From the NCBI RefSeq assembly GCF_026107515.2, contig NZ_JAPCHW010000002.1:62001-126000 (forward strand): a DNA stretch of 64,000 nt, in the 5' to 3' direction. Under the pieces are notes generated by a model, which saw only the letters and a list, made by a program, of their open reading frames with translations, made no database searches and was not told the DNA's origin. Made by a program: the position numbers and the translations under genes. The DNA comes from Glutamicibacter sp. MNS18 (lineage in GTDB: Bacteria > Actinomycetota > Actinomycetes > Actinomycetales > Micrococcaceae). The number at the start of each line of letters is the position of its first letter. Position 1 is the first letter of the stretch. Positions 18,254 through 29,917 of the stretch are shown in pieces.

Positions 18254-18967
18254 ATGAAGCACAACCCAGAGCCCGAGGACCAGCACAGCGACCGGGAGCC
18301 GGAGCCGTCGCTGGCCGAACGCCTGGGCTCGTCCACACACCTGAGCAAGACCGCCAGCGGCCAGATCGACGTGATGGCCAGCATCGGCGGGCTGCGCGGG
18401 GTCATCGAAACCGTCCTGCCCGGTTTCCTGTTTGTGCTGCTGTTCGCGCTCACCGGAGAACTGGATACCGCCCTGATCGCGGCCGTGGTGGTGGGCGTGG
18501 TGTTCATGGTGTTGCGGCTGGCCAAACGCTCGACGCTCACCCAATCGATCAGCGGCCTGGTGGGCATCCTGATCTGCGCCTTCGCGGCACGCAGCACCGG
18601 TGAGGCGAAGGACTACTATGTCCCCGGGTTCTTCATCGTCGCCGCCTACCTGCTGGCCCTGCTGGTCTCCATCATGATCAAGTGGCCGCTCGTGGGGGTG
18701 CTCTACGGTTTCCTGCGCCAGGAAGGTACCGAATGGCGCAAGGATGCCGCCAGGCTGAAACGCTACAACGTTGCCACCTGGATCCTTGTCGGGGTCTTCG
18801 CCGCCCGCCTCGCGGTGCAATTGCCGCTGTATTTCACCGACCAGGTGGTGGCCCTGGGTATCAGCCGGCTGGTGATGGGTGTGCCGCTCTACGCCGCGGG
18901 GCTCTGGTTCGCCTGGATGATTTCACGTCCGGCCGCCCCGTCGGCCGACCGGGTACAGGGGCCCTAA
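18254..18967 (+). CDS. DUF3159 membrane protein
   Basis: 237 residues from ATG 18254 (MKHNPEPEDQHSD), preferred over an in-frame ATG at 18233 because GAGG is 5 nt upstream of it. An acidic N-terminus is followed by five or six transmembrane helices, the conserved GGLRGVIETVLPGFLFVLLF and LYGFLRQEGTEWR in a cytosolic loop. It is the last gene of the dut group. Its stop overlaps the stop of the convergent TrkA gene by 4 nt. No function is known for the family. Confidence 0.88.
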   Translation: MKHNPEPEDQHSDREPEPSLAERLGSSTHLSKTASGQIDVMASIGGLRGVIETVLPGFLFVLLFALTGELDTALIAAVVVGVVFMVLRLAKRSTLTQSISGLVGILICAFAARSTGEAKDYYVPGFFIVAAYLLALLVSIMIKWPLVGVLYGFLRQEGTEWRKDAARLKRYNVATWILVGVFAARLAVQLPLYFTDQVVALGISRLVMGVPLYAAGLWFAWMISRPAAPSADRVQGP

Positions 18968-19629
18968 CGCGCTGTTTCGCGTAAGACCTCGCGCAACCGC
19001 CCGTGGGAGGCCTCGGTGGTGAGGAAAAACAACTCATCCCCGCCTTCGATCACGTCATCCCGGCTGGGCGGGAACGGCGCCTTGTCGCGGATCACCGAGA
19101 CCATGGTGGTGTCCGCAGGCCAGGGGACCCGTCCCATGGTGCGTCCGATGAGCGCCGAATCATGCGGCACGGTGAACTCCATCAGGTGCACCGCTCCGCT
19201 GTGCAGGCTCAGCAACCGGACCAGGTCACCGATCTCCACCGCCTCCTCGACCAGGGCGGTCATCAGCCGTGGAGTGCTCACTGCCACATCCACACCCCAG
19301 GCATCGTCGAACAGCCACTCGTTTTTCGGGCTGTTCACCCGACCCACGGTGCGCCGGATCCCGAACTCGCTCTTGGCCAGCAGCGAGATCACCAGGTTCG
19401 CCTTGTCGTCGCCGGTGGCCGAAACCACCACGTCGAAATCCTCCAGGCCGGCGCGTTGCAGCGTGCTCAGCTCGCAGGCATCGGCGCTGATCCAATCGGC
19501 CCGGGCCAACATCGCATCGCCCTCGGGCCGGACATTGCGGTCGATGACCAGCACCTGGTGCCCGTTGCCCAGCAACTCGCGGGCGATGGACGAACCCACG
19601 GAGCCGGCTCCGGCAATCATGACCTTCAT
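18964..19629 (-). CDS. TrkA-type K+ uptake regulatory subunit (second of tandem pair)
   Basis: 221 residues from ATG 19629 (MKVMIAGAGSVGSSIARELL). RCK_N Rossmann domain GAGSVG at 7-12, acidic NAD-binding Asp in VLVIDRN, then an RCK_C domain (VPHDSALIGRTMGRVPWPADTTMVSVIR). The start overlaps the stop of the upstream TrkA gene as ATGA (19626-19629), so the two are translationally coupled and likely form a heteromeric ring. It corresponds in order to M. tuberculosis ceoC. No Trk channel subunit is in the window. Confidence 0.92.
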   Translation of the reverse strand: MKVMIAGAGSVGSSIARELLGNGHQVLVIDRNVRPEGDAMLARADWISADACELSTLQRAGLEDFDVVVSATGDDKANLVISLLAKSEFGIRRTVGRVNSPKNEWLFDDAWGVDVAVSTPRLMTALVEEAVEIGDLVRLLSLHSGAVHLMEFTVPHDSALIGRTMGRVPWPADTTMVSVIRDKAPFPPSRDDVIEGGDELFFLTTEASHGRLREVLRETAR

Positions 19630-20321
19630 CGCGGAAAGTTCCCCTCCTGCTCGCCAGCCGGTTTCGGTGCCCCGGCCAGGATCTTTTCCACCTCGTTGAC
19701 CTGGTCCACGGGGATCATGGCGTGCACCAGGTCCCCGCCCTGCAAACGGGAATCGCCCTGCGGGATGATCCCTTCCCCGAAACGGGTCAGGTAGGCGATG
19801 CGGATCCCGGCGGCCTGCTCCAGGGACTTGACCCGGTGGCCGTACCAGGCCGAATGCAGGGCCACCTCGGTCAGCATCAGCCGGCCGGAGGATTCGCGGA
19901 AATCCCCGCGCATCGAATGTTCCGGAAGGATCCGGCGCAGCACCTGGTCCGCGCTCCAACGCACCGCGGCGACCGTCGGGATTCCCAGCCGCTGGTAGAT
20001 CTCGGCCCGGCCCGGGTCGTAGATGCGGGCCACCACGTGCTGAACATTGTAGGTTTCGCGGGCCACCCGGGTGGCCAGGATATTGGAGTTGTCGCCGCTG
20101 GAGACCGCGGCGAAGGCGTAGGCCTGCTCGATGCGCGCGGCCTGAAGGGTGTCGCGATCGAATCCGACCCCGGTCACCTTCTGCCCGCCGAAATGTTCAC
20201 CCAACGCGTTGAAGGCCCGTTCGTCCTGGTCGATCACGCTGACCGAATGTCCCGAGCCGTCCAGGGTATGGGCCAGGCTCACCCCCACCCGACCGCAGCC
20301 CATGATTACGAAGTGGGCCAT
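19626..20321 (-). CDS. TrkA-type K+ uptake regulatory subunit (first of tandem pair)
   Basis: 231 residues from ATG 20321 (MAHFVIMGCGRVGVSLAHTL). RCK_N has GCGRVG, the ribose-binding acid in VSVIDQD, and ARIYDPGRAEIYQRLGIPTV. RCK_C follows with a conserved GEGIIPQGDSRLQGGDLVHAMIP. It binds nucleotides (NAD/ADP/ATP in the family) and gates a Trk/Ktr-type channel. It is divergent from the APC permease and resembles ceoB of the mycobacterial ceoBC pair in position. Confidence 0.92.
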   Translation of the reverse strand: MAHFVIMGCGRVGVSLAHTLDGSGHSVSVIDQDERAFNALGEHFGGQKVTGVGFDRDTLQAARIEQAYAFAAVSSGDNSNILATRVARETYNVQHVVARIYDPGRAEIYQRLGIPTVAAVRWSADQVLRRILPEHSMRGDFRESSGRLMLTEVALHSAWYGHRVKSLEQAAGIRIAYLTRFGEGIIPQGDSRLQGGDLVHAMIPVDQVNEVEKILAGAPKPAGEQEGNFPR

Positions 20322-20453
20322 CACCAAACTCCTTACGCCGTGCGTGCCAATCCTCGAATTGCGGCACGCAAACAGTGTGCCACGTTTTGCCCCGGCAAAC
20401 TTCACACGCCGCGTCACTACTGCCTGATCGCTGCGCTGTTATACCGTGGGAGC

Positions 20454-22433
20454 GTGCCTGCTTTGTTCGACGGTCTCAAACGGATCCTGGTGGGGCGGCC
20501 CTTCCGTACCGAACGGTTGAAACGCAAGCCGCTGCCGCCGAAGATCGCCCTGCCGATCTTCTCCTCCAGCGCCCTGTCCTCGCTGGCCTACGCGCCGGAT
20601 GAAATCCTGCTGACCCTGGCGATGGCCGGGGTCGCGGCGACCTTGCTCTCCCCGCTGGTGGGGCTGGCGGTGCTGGCGGTCCTGCTGGTGCTGGTCTTCT
20701 CCTACCGGCAGTCGGTGGCGGCCTATCCGTCCGGCGGCGGGGACTACGACATCGTGCGCACCAACCTGGGGCCGAGATCCGGGACCGCCGTCGCCGCGGC
20801 CCTGCTGGTGGACTTCGTGCTCACCGTGGCGGTTTCCAGTACCTCCGCCGCGCACTACGTGGCCGCGGTCTTTCCGGCGTTAAACGATTCCCGGGCGGTG
20901 ATCGCCTCGCTGATCGTGGCGGTGCTGGTCATCGGCAACCTGCGCGGGCGCGGCAAGGGGCGTTGGGCCCTGGCCATCCCGGTCTACCTGTTTGTCGGCG
21001 GGATGCTGGCGATGATCGCGGTCGGCGCGGTACTGGCGCTGACCGGTTCACTCGGGCAGGCGCCGAGCGCCGCCTTCGAAATCCGCCCGGAACAGGAATT
21101 CGCCACCGGACTGCAGGGCCTGGCCGGGGCGCTGCTGATCCTGCGCGCCTTCTCCACCGGTTCGGCGGCGCTGACCGGCATCGAGGTGCCGATTTCCAAT
21201 GTGCACACGCTGAGCAAGCCGCGGGCCCGCAACGCCGGGCGTATCCTGCTGGCCATCGGCCTGCTTTCCGGCGTGCTGACCTTCGGCACGCTGTTGCTCG
21301 CCCGGGCCACCGGGGTCAAGGTGGTCAGCGACCCGCAGGCCAGCCTGCTGCTCGACGGCCAGGCGGTGGGCGCGGACTACGTCCAGGCTCCGGTGCTCAC
21401 CCAGCTGGCCGAGGCGGTGTTCGGAGGTTACGGGCTCGGGCTGGTGGTGGTGGCGGTACTGACCGTAGGGGTGCTGCTGATGGCCGGCAACCACGCCTTC
21501 AATTCCTTCCCCAACCTGGCCAGCCACCTGGCCGGGGACGGTTACCTGCCGCGCCAGTTGCGCACCCGTGGCGACCGGCTGGGCTTCTCCAACGGGATCC
21601 TGTCCCTGGGCCTGGCGGCGATCGCGGTGATCTTCGCGTTCGACGGGGATGTCACCATCCTGATCCAGTTGTACGTGTTGGGCGTGTTCGTCTCCTTCAC
21701 GCTCAGCCAGGCCGGCATGCTCAGGCACTGGTCGCGGTTGCTGGTGCAGGTCACCGGCCGGACGGCCCGCGCCTCGGTGCAACGCAAACGCCTGCTGAAC
21801 CTGGTGGGCCTGGTGCTCTCGGCACTGGTGCTGCTCGTGGTGCTGGTCACGCGCTTCACCCACGGTGCCTGGCTGGCCGTGGTGGGCATTGTGCTGCTGA
21901 TGGCCGTCATGGAGTCGTTGAGCCGCCACTACCGGCAGGTCGACCGTGAACTGGCCGTTGGCGAGGACCAGGAAGCCGCGGCCCTGCCCTCCCGCGTGCA
22001 CGCGCTGGTGCTGGTGTCCACGGTGCGTAAACCGGTGCTGCGGGCCATCGCCTTTGCCCGGGCCTCGCGACCATCTAAGCTTGAGGCGATCATGGTCGAT
22101 GTGGAATCGGCCAAGACCGAACGAACCGTTGCCGATTGGCAGCGGCTGGGAATTCCGGTGCCGATCACGGTACTGGCCTCGCCGTACCGGACCATCGCCG
22201 ATCCGCTGATCGACCATATCCGCTCGATCCGCCGCGAATCCCCGCGCGACCTGGTGGTGGTCTACATCCCCGAGTACGTGGTGGGCCACTGGTGGGAGCA
22301 ACTGGTGCACAACCAGACCGCGTTGCGGGTGAAGAACCGGTTGCACCATGAGCCCGGGGTGGTGGTCGCCTCGGTACCGTGGCGGCTGCTGAGCACGACC
22401 GCCGGCACCACCGAGGAATCCTCCGCCCACTAG
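20454..22433 (+). CDS. APC-superfamily permease
   Basis: About 659 residues from GTG 20454 (VPALFDGLKRILVGRPFRTERL); the frame further upstream is antisense to trkA. About 12 transmembrane helices span 30-480 with APC-like IFSSSALSSLAYAPDEIL and GNHAFNSFPNLASHLAGDGYLPRQL. A C-terminal cytoplasmic domain of about 160 residues looks like a small alpha/beta regulatory fold (VHALVLVSTVRKPVLRAIAFA). A TATAC-like -10 about 8-9 nt before the GTG hints at a leaderless mRNA. It is divergent from the TrkA pair, a conserved arrangement suggesting a link to cation or amino-acid transport. The substrate is unknown. Confidence 0.88.
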   Translation: MPALFDGLKRILVGRPFRTERLKRKPLPPKIALPIFSSSALSSLAYAPDEILLTLAMAGVAATLLSPLVGLAVLAVLLVLVFSYRQSVAAYPSGGGDYDIVRTNLGPRSGTAVAAALLVDFVLTVAVSSTSAAHYVAAVFPALNDSRAVIASLIVAVLVIGNLRGRGKGRWALAIPVYLFVGGMLAMIAVGAVLALTGSLGQAPSAAFEIRPEQEFATGLQGLAGALLILRAFSTGSAALTGIEVPISNVHTLSKPRARNAGRILLAIGLLSGVLTFGTLLLARATGVKVVSDPQASLLLDGQAVGADYVQAPVLTQLAEAVFGGYGLGLVVVAVLTVGVLLMAGNHAFNSFPNLASHLAGDGYLPRQLRTRGDRLGFSNGILSLGLAAIAVIFAFDGDVTILIQLYVLGVFVSFTLSQAGMLRHWSRLLVQVTGRTARASVQRKRLLNLVGLVLSALVLLVVLVTRFTHGAWLAVVGIVLLMAVMESLSRHYRQVDRELAVGEDQEAAALPSRVHALVLVSTVRKPVLRAIAFARASRPSKLEAIMVDVESAKTERTVADWQRLGIPVPITVLASPYRTIADPLIDHIRSIRRESPRDLVVVYIPEYVVGHWWEQLVHNQTALRVKNRLHHEPGVVVASVPWRLLSTTAGTTEESSAH

Positions 22434-22465
22434 CACGAGACTCTCACCACGTCGAAGGAACATTC

Positions 22466-23785
22466 ATGCCCCCGAGCAACACCCTGGAACTGCGTATCGG
22501 CCCGATCGCCCACGGGGGCCACTGCGTGGCCCGTCACGAGGGACGGGTGATCTTCGTGCGCCATGCGATCCCCGGGGAACTGGTGAAGGCCCGGCTGACC
22601 GAGGATGATCCGCAGGCCGCCTTCTGGCGTGCCGATGTCACCGAGGTCATCGAACCCAGCGACCACCGGGTCGCACACTTCTGGGAACCGGCCAATGCGC
22701 TGGCCGGAGCGGACCCGGTGGGCGGCGCCGAATTCGGGCACATCACCCTGGCACACCAACGGGAGCTGAAATCCGCAATCGTCATCGAACAGTTGCGGCG
22801 CCTGGGGTCGCTGGATGCGGCCGACGCCGGTTTCACCGGGGTGCAGCCGGCTCCGGGTGAAACCGACGGGTTGCACTGGCGCACCAGGATGGCCTACACG
22901 GTGAATGCCGCCGGACGGCTGGCCATGAGCGCCCACCGCAGCCACCGACTCACCACGCTGGATGCGATGCCCCTGGCCCACCGGGGGATCGAGGCCAGCG
23001 GGATCTACGCGGCCAGCTACCACGGCATCGACCGGGTGGAGGTGGCGGTCTCCGGCGACGGGCGGCAGGACGTGCTGGTGCTGCTGGCCGAACGGGAACC
23101 GGGGGCCGCGGCCCGGGTTGCCGCGCAGCTGCCCGCCACGGTCAGTATCGCCGCCTTCTCCCAGGGCGTGGGAGCCGCCGCCGATGGACAAGGCGAACTG
23201 CGTCGGGAACGCGGACGGACCTGGCTGGGTGAACGGGTGCTCGGCCACGACTACCGCATCACCGGCGAGGGATTCTGGCAAATCCACCGGCAGGCGGCCA
23301 CGCTGCTCAGCGAACGCGTACTGGCGCTGTGCGAGCCGACCGACGGGGAACGGATCGCGGACCTGTACGCCGGGGCGGGTCTGTTCTCCGCGCATCTGGC
23401 CCAGGCCGTCGGGGACCGGGGCATGGTGTTCAGCATCGAGGGGGCCCCGGGAACCCATCGTGATGCGAAGAAGAACCTGCGCCAGTTCCAGCAGGCGCGG
23501 GTGATCCGCGGACGGGTGGAACGGGTGCTGCGCTCGGTGGCACGCGAACGGCTCGACGCGGTGGTCCTGGACCCGCCACGCGCCGGCATCGACAAATCGG
23601 TGGCCGCCGAACTGGCCGCCAGCGCCGTCCCGCGGATCTGCTATGTCTCCTGCGACCCGGCGTCCTTTGCCCGGGATGCCGCGCGGTTGACCTCCCGCGG
23701 GTACGAATTACGGCACATCGAAGTTCACGATTTATACCCGCATACCCACCATATGGAGTCGATCGGCGTGTTTGTCCGCCGCTAA
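22466..23785 (+). CDS. TRAM-domain class I SAM-dependent RNA (uracil-5) methyltransferase
   Basis: 439 residues from ATG 22466, with GAAGGAA upstream. An N-terminal TRAM beta-barrel (RIGPIAHGGHCVARHEGRVIF) is followed by a central domain and a RumA/TrmA-type Rossmann methyltransferase: FWQIHRQAATLL, ADLYAGAGLFS (SAM), VVLDPPRAGID (motif IV) and ICYVSCDPASFARD with the nucleophile Cys396. It would form m5U in rRNA or tRNA; which base is undetermined. The four-Cys Fe-S motif of RlmD is absent. It starts 32 nt after the permease and is likely in the same transcript. Confidence 0.93.
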   Translation: MPPSNTLELRIGPIAHGGHCVARHEGRVIFVRHAIPGELVKARLTEDDPQAAFWRADVTEVIEPSDHRVAHFWEPANALAGADPVGGAEFGHITLAHQRELKSAIVIEQLRRLGSLDAADAGFTGVQPAPGETDGLHWRTRMAYTVNAAGRLAMSAHRSHRLTTLDAMPLAHRGIEASGIYAASYHGIDRVEVAVSGDGRQDVLVLLAEREPGAAARVAAQLPATVSIAAFSQGVGAAADGQGELRRERGRTWLGERVLGHDYRITGEGFWQIHRQAATLLSERVLALCEPTDGERIADLYAGAGLFSAHLAQAVGDRGMVFSIEGAPGTHRDAKKNLRQFQQARVIRGRVERVLRSVARERLDAVVLDPPRAGIDKSVAAELAASAVPRICYVSCDPASFARDAARLTSRGYELRHIEVHDLYPHTHHMESIGVFVRR

Positions 23786-23903
23786 ATGTCACTTTTCGCC
23801 GTTTCGCATCGAATTTAACGTGATTTGGTCCGTCCGGCAGGGAAAAATCCCGCTGAGACGCTAGACTGAAGCTAGCTCTGCCGCGGAACAAGCATGACGA
23901 TCT

Positions 23904-23923
23904 CAGTTAGGGATTCCTAACTG
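23904..23923. promoter_or_regulatory. Perfect 20-bp palindrome upstream of acnA (candidate operator)
   Basis: CAGTTAGG - GATT - CCTAACTG, 8-bp perfect arms, ending 51 nt before the acnA start and about 37 nt after a TAGACT -10 candidate (23862-23867). It matches neither the DtxR/IdeR iron box (9-nt centre) nor the corynebacterial AcnR site, although the TTAGG/CCTAA halves resemble the former. Confidence 0.5.
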
Positions 23924-23974
23924 GAATGAATGTGTGCGCGTGCATCAAGATGAAGTCTGGCGAGAGGAGTCCCA

Positions 23975-26683
<2,709 letters not shown>

Positions 26684-26742
26684 GGAACCCGCTTCGATCA
26701 TTGATCGACGTGAACCCCAGGTAGTTCCGCATCACCGGAACA

Positions 26743-26778
26743 CCGTGAGACCCAAGGCCCCGGCCTTGGGTCTCACGG
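26743..26778 (+). terminator. Strong intrinsic terminator of acnA
   Basis: CCGTGAGACCCAAGGCC (26743-26759) and its exact complement (26762-26778) form a 17-bp perfect stem, followed by ATTTAA. It lies 60 nt after the acnA stop. Confidence 0.88.
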
Positions 26779-26874
26779 ATTTAATGGTGCAAGAATTGGC
26801 GGGCACCGAATACCAGCCCAGGTGCGCCGGGCCCGCCAACCAGCCCTGCCACGGTGAAAGCAGTGACGTGCGAT

Positions 26875-27663
26875 ATGACGAGTCGAGAACTCCGCCTTGA
26901 GCAGTTCCTGGACCCGCGCCACTGGACGTGGTCGAACGCTGGCTGCCGGGCTGCTCCCTGGCCGCCGACCTCTCCTGGCATGAGACCGATACCCTGGTCC
27001 GGCAACTGCGCACCCCGGGAGCCGACTACATCCTGAAAGGCGCCGGAGCCGCGCTGCGTTTCTCCGATTCCCGGGCCAGGCTGATGATCCTCGACTACCT
27101 GCCCGGGCGCCTGAGCGAGCACACCACGCGGGAACTGGACCCGGAATTCCACCGGCAGGCCGGGCGCGCCCTGCGAATCCTGCACCAGGGAACACCTCGG
27201 CTCGACGCAGGGAACGAGTCGATGCTGCTGGCAGTGAGCTTCCAACGACTGGGACAGGAACACCGGATCGACCCGGGGAACGAACGCCGGGCCTACGACG
27301 TCCTCAGGGCCTACCAGCCGCAACCGGGCCTGCTGGTACCAACCACCCATGGCGACCGGCAGTCACGCAACTGGTTGAGCGATCGCGGAAACCTGAAGGT
27401 CATCGACTTCGGCCGTTTCGACTGCCGCGCACCATCCACCGACCTGGTCCGGCTGGCCAACCAACAACGGCTTGGGAGCCTTGAACTTGAGGCTGCCTTC
27501 CTGCAGGGTCAGGCGGAGACCCGCGGCAGAAACGCTGCTGGCCGGTCGAATGCCTGCACGAAGCCATCGGCACGGTCATCTACGCCCACCGCCTTGGCGC
27601 CGTGGACTTTGAAGCCAGCCCCAGCGTATGCTCAGCCATGCGCTGGGACTCGCGGAGGGCTGA
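26875..27663 (+). pseudogene. Decayed APH-family phosphotransferase (three frame changes, internal deletion)
   Basis: The family's pieces are visible in three successive frames. From ATG 26875: MTSRELRLEQFLDPR. Near 26921 the match moves to the frame LDVVERWLPGCSLAADLSW and continues through the catalytic HGDRQSRNWL and the metal-binding DFGRFD to AAFLQGQAE. Near 27518 it moves again to DPRQKRCWPVECLHEAIGTV. Near 27620 it moves to QRMLSHALGLAEG and a TGA at 27661. Each change fits loss of one base. In addition, the segment after YILKGAG lacks about 30 residues expected in the family, so an in-frame deletion is likely. The active-site motifs survive, but no full-length product can be made. Confidence 0.8.
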
Positions 27664-27687
27664 AGGCCACCCGTTGGATCCCGGATT

Positions 27688-28989
27688 TCAGCCGCTCTTG
27701 GAGCGCAGCATCCTCAGGGTGTCCCGGACGGCGAAGATCCGCTGCCGGACCCCATGCGCGCCGAACGGTTCCAGCGAGATGACCATGCGGATCCGTCCAC
27801 GCAGCCCCATGCGCAACGTCGCGCGTCGGGTGCCGAGCTCCGCCGCGGCCCGCGGGAGCTGGTCGAAGATCGACCCCTGGGCGGGGATCTCGCGGCGGAT
27901 GACCAGCGGAACCCAGCGGCCATCGACCCTGGCCCGCGCCCGGTATTCCCAGCTGGTGCAGGTGCGCACCACGCATCCGGCGGCCAAGGGCACCGGAGGC
28001 TTCCCTCGCCGCCCGGTGAGGAACCCGGTGACGGTTCCGGGCTCTGCCTCATCCAGCGGCAGCCACACGGTCAGCCGCACCCCGAACCAGCGCCCGGACA
28101 GCTGCTCGTTCCAGCTGACGCCAACCGGTCCATCGGTCATGGCTGTGCAGGTGTAGTCCGCCGGTACACCGTCCGGGGTGCACGCCTCAAGGTAGGCGAC
28201 CGCGTCCCGGTAGCCCATGGAGATCAGCGTGGAGGAGCTGATCCGCCCAAGATAGAACACCGGGTCCAAGGGCAGCGGGTGCTCCGGCTTGACCACGTGC
28301 AGGATGAAGTCCTTCCCGGCGGCGCGGGCTTGTTCGAAATCGGCCAGCAGGCCGCCGGTGGCGCTCATCTCGATCATGTGCACGTACTGTTCCAGGGGCC
28401 CATCGCCCCAGTAGGCGGAATTGCCCACGCACCAGATCAACCAGATTTCCTCGGCCCCGTGCTCCAGGGCGGCGGTGATGTTCGCATCGCGGATCCAGGC
28501 GGCATCGGTCCAGGTGGCCCCGTCCCGGTGCAAGGGCACCATGAAGCCCGGCAGCGCCATGCCCGCGGCCAGCAGTTCGGCATCGACGGCGGTGTGCGGC
28601 AACGCGATACTGCGCTTTTCGGTGAAATTGGCGACGTTGAAGGTGCCCGGGGTGGCGTTGTTCCTGATGGCGCCGATATCCACACCCATGGCCGGGAAGA
28701 GCTTGCCGGTCAGCCCGGCCAGGCTGCTGAGCCCCGGCAGGTTCCAAGGGCCGCGCAGGTACTGGCGGGGGGCAAGCGCTGCGGAGAAGTCCCGCACGTT
28801 GACCCGGGTCCAACGCCGTATCATCTCATCGGCATCCTGCCCGCTGAGGTACATTGCGGTGGTCAGGATGCCCCCGGAGGTTCCGTCCACATGGTCGAAG
28901 TCCAGGCCCACCTCTTCCAGCGCCTTGAGCACCCCGGCCTGCCAGGCTACACGCATGCCGCCCCCGGCGAGCACCAGCGAGCGTTTCAT
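27688..28989 (-). CDS. Patatin-like phospholipase/acyl hydrolase
   Basis: 433 residues. The N-terminal patatin domain has the oxyanion loop GGGMR (9-13), nucleophile Ser38 in GTSGG and a catalytic Asp162 in a D-A pair (WTDAAW) where most members have D-G. About 275-433 is an extra domain rich in basic residues (CVVRTCTSWEYRARARVDGRW, then a DQLPRAAAELGTRRATLRMGL helix) that may bind lipid or membranes. No signal peptide is present. It is the last gene of the seven-gene operon, its ATG overlapping the preceding stop as ATGA (28986-28989). Expected activity is deacylation of a phospholipid, glycolipid or sterol ester. Confidence 0.9.
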   Translation of the reverse strand: MKRSLVLAGGGMRVAWQAGVLKALEEVGLDFDHVDGTSGGILTTAMYLSGQDADEMIRRWTRVNVRDFSAALAPRQYLRGPWNLPGLSSLAGLTGKLFPAMGVDIGAIRNNATPGTFNVANFTEKRSIALPHTAVDAELLAAGMALPGFMVPLHRDGATWTDAAWIRDANITAALEHGAEEIWLIWCVGNSAYWGDGPLEQYVHMIEMSATGGLLADFEQARAAGKDFILHVVKPEHPLPLDPVFYLGRISSSTLISMGYRDAVAYLEACTPDGVPADYTCTAMTDGPVGVSWNEQLSGRWFGVRLTVWLPLDEAEPGTVTGFLTGRRGKPPVPLAAGCVVRTCTSWEYRARARVDGRWVPLVIRREIPAQGSIFDQLPRAAAELGTRRATLRMGLRGRIRMVISLEPFGAHGVRQRIFAVRDTLRMLRSKSG

Positions 28990-29423
28990 GCCCCGGGAGC
29001 CTTCCCGGTGGGCCTTTCCAGCAACCGGCTGGCCAGGTGCGCGGCCAGAATCCCGGCGGAAACGAGGTCGAAGGCGGCCACCAGCAGCGCCCGGCGGGCG
29101 AAGACCCCGCGGTGCACGCCCAGGCCCACCGCGGCTACCGCCCCCAGCTTCTGGAGCATCGCCCAGAACAACACGATGCGCGGCCCCCGGCGGGCGGAGG
29201 CGGCGTGGGCCAGCGCACCGCCGACCACCACCATGAACATGCCCACGGTGGCGAACAGATGGCGGGTTCCCGGCGAATCCTGCGCCCCGACAAGACGCAA
29301 CATCGTGCCGGGGACCGCGGCCTGGGTGGCCCCGGTGACTACGGTCGCCGCCCCGATCCCGGCAGAGAATGTCCGTAGCCGGTGTGGCGGTGTCCCGGCA
29401 GCCTGTTTCACGCGGTTTGTCAT
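28986..29423 (-). CDS. Small integral membrane protein (unknown)
   Basis: 145 residues from ATG 29423 (MTNRVKQAAGTPPHRLRTF), which overlaps the upstream stop as ATGA; an in-frame start 15 nt earlier is less likely. About four hydrophobic helices (25-45, 62-80, 88-105, 115-135) with short basic loops. I do not recognise a family. Its place between the DUF1772 and patatin genes suggests a membrane partner of one of them. Confidence 0.8.
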   Translation of the reverse strand: MTNRVKQAAGTPPHRLRTFSAGIGAATVVTGATQAAVPGTMLRLVGAQDSPGTRHLFATVGMFMVVVGGALAHAASARRGPRIVLFWAMLQKLGAVAAVGLGVHRGVFARRALLVAAFDLVSAGILAAHLASRLLERPTGKAPGA

Positions 29424-29917
29424 GGCAGTATCTCCCATAGGTCGTGGGCCGCGACGAGGAATCCCATGGCGGCCAGCCAGTAGATGACGGTGGTCACCAC
29501 CCGCACCCGGTTCAGCGAGATCCAGGTGTCCACCTTCCGTGCGAGCTCATCGGGATCGGTGACGGTTCCGGAAATCAGTTCGTCGTTGACCGGCTGCATC
29601 TTCCAGATGAACCACACGGCCAGGTAGCCGTAGCTCAGAACGCACAGGGCGGCGAAACCGGTCGCCGCGGGGTCGGGCCAGCCGAACCAGAGCAGTGCCA
29701 GGGCACACAGGAAGTACACGGTGAACATGCGCTTGAGGAAGCGCGTGGCCCCGATGATCGGCTGGCTGAAGAAGACCGGCAGGGTGTGTGGATCCAGCGA
29801 GCGGAACGCGGTGCCCAACACGAAACGCAGCACCAGCATCAGGCCCATGTAGAACGATGCCCCGAAGGCGTTGACCACGGCCACGGCCAGTGCCACCCAG
29901 GCTACGGCGGTGGTCAT
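29420..29917 (-). CDS. DUF1772-like (anthrone-oxygenase-type fold) membrane protein
   Basis: 165 residues with four predicted transmembrane helices. It has the pattern of DUF1772 proteins: an N-terminal helix with FGASFYMGLMLVLRF, a central FKRMF-type loop (here FLKRMFTVYFLC), and the characteristic DTWISLNRVRVVTTVIYWLAA before the last helix. Family function is unclear; relatives include fungal anthrone oxygenases. It overlaps both neighbours by 4 nt. Confidence 0.7.
   Translation of the reverse strand: MTTAVAWVALAVAVVNAFGASFYMGLMLVLRFVLGTAFRSLDPHTLPVFFSQPIIGATRFLKRMFTVYFLCALALLWFGWPDPAATGFAALCVLSYGYLAVWFIWKMQPVNDELISGTVTDPDELARKVDTWISLNRVRVVTTVIYWLAAMGFLVAAHDLWEILP

Noticed and set aside
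23904-23923. Canonical DtxR/IdeR iron box upstream of acnA
   Set aside because: The TTAGG and CCTAA halves are separated by only 4 nt instead of the 9-nt centre of the consensus, so only an undefined palindrome is claimed.
26875-27663. Programmed frameshifting in the APH-like gene
   Set aside because: Three shifts plus an internal deletion and no slippery sequence at any junction fit decay (or sequencing error) better than recoding.
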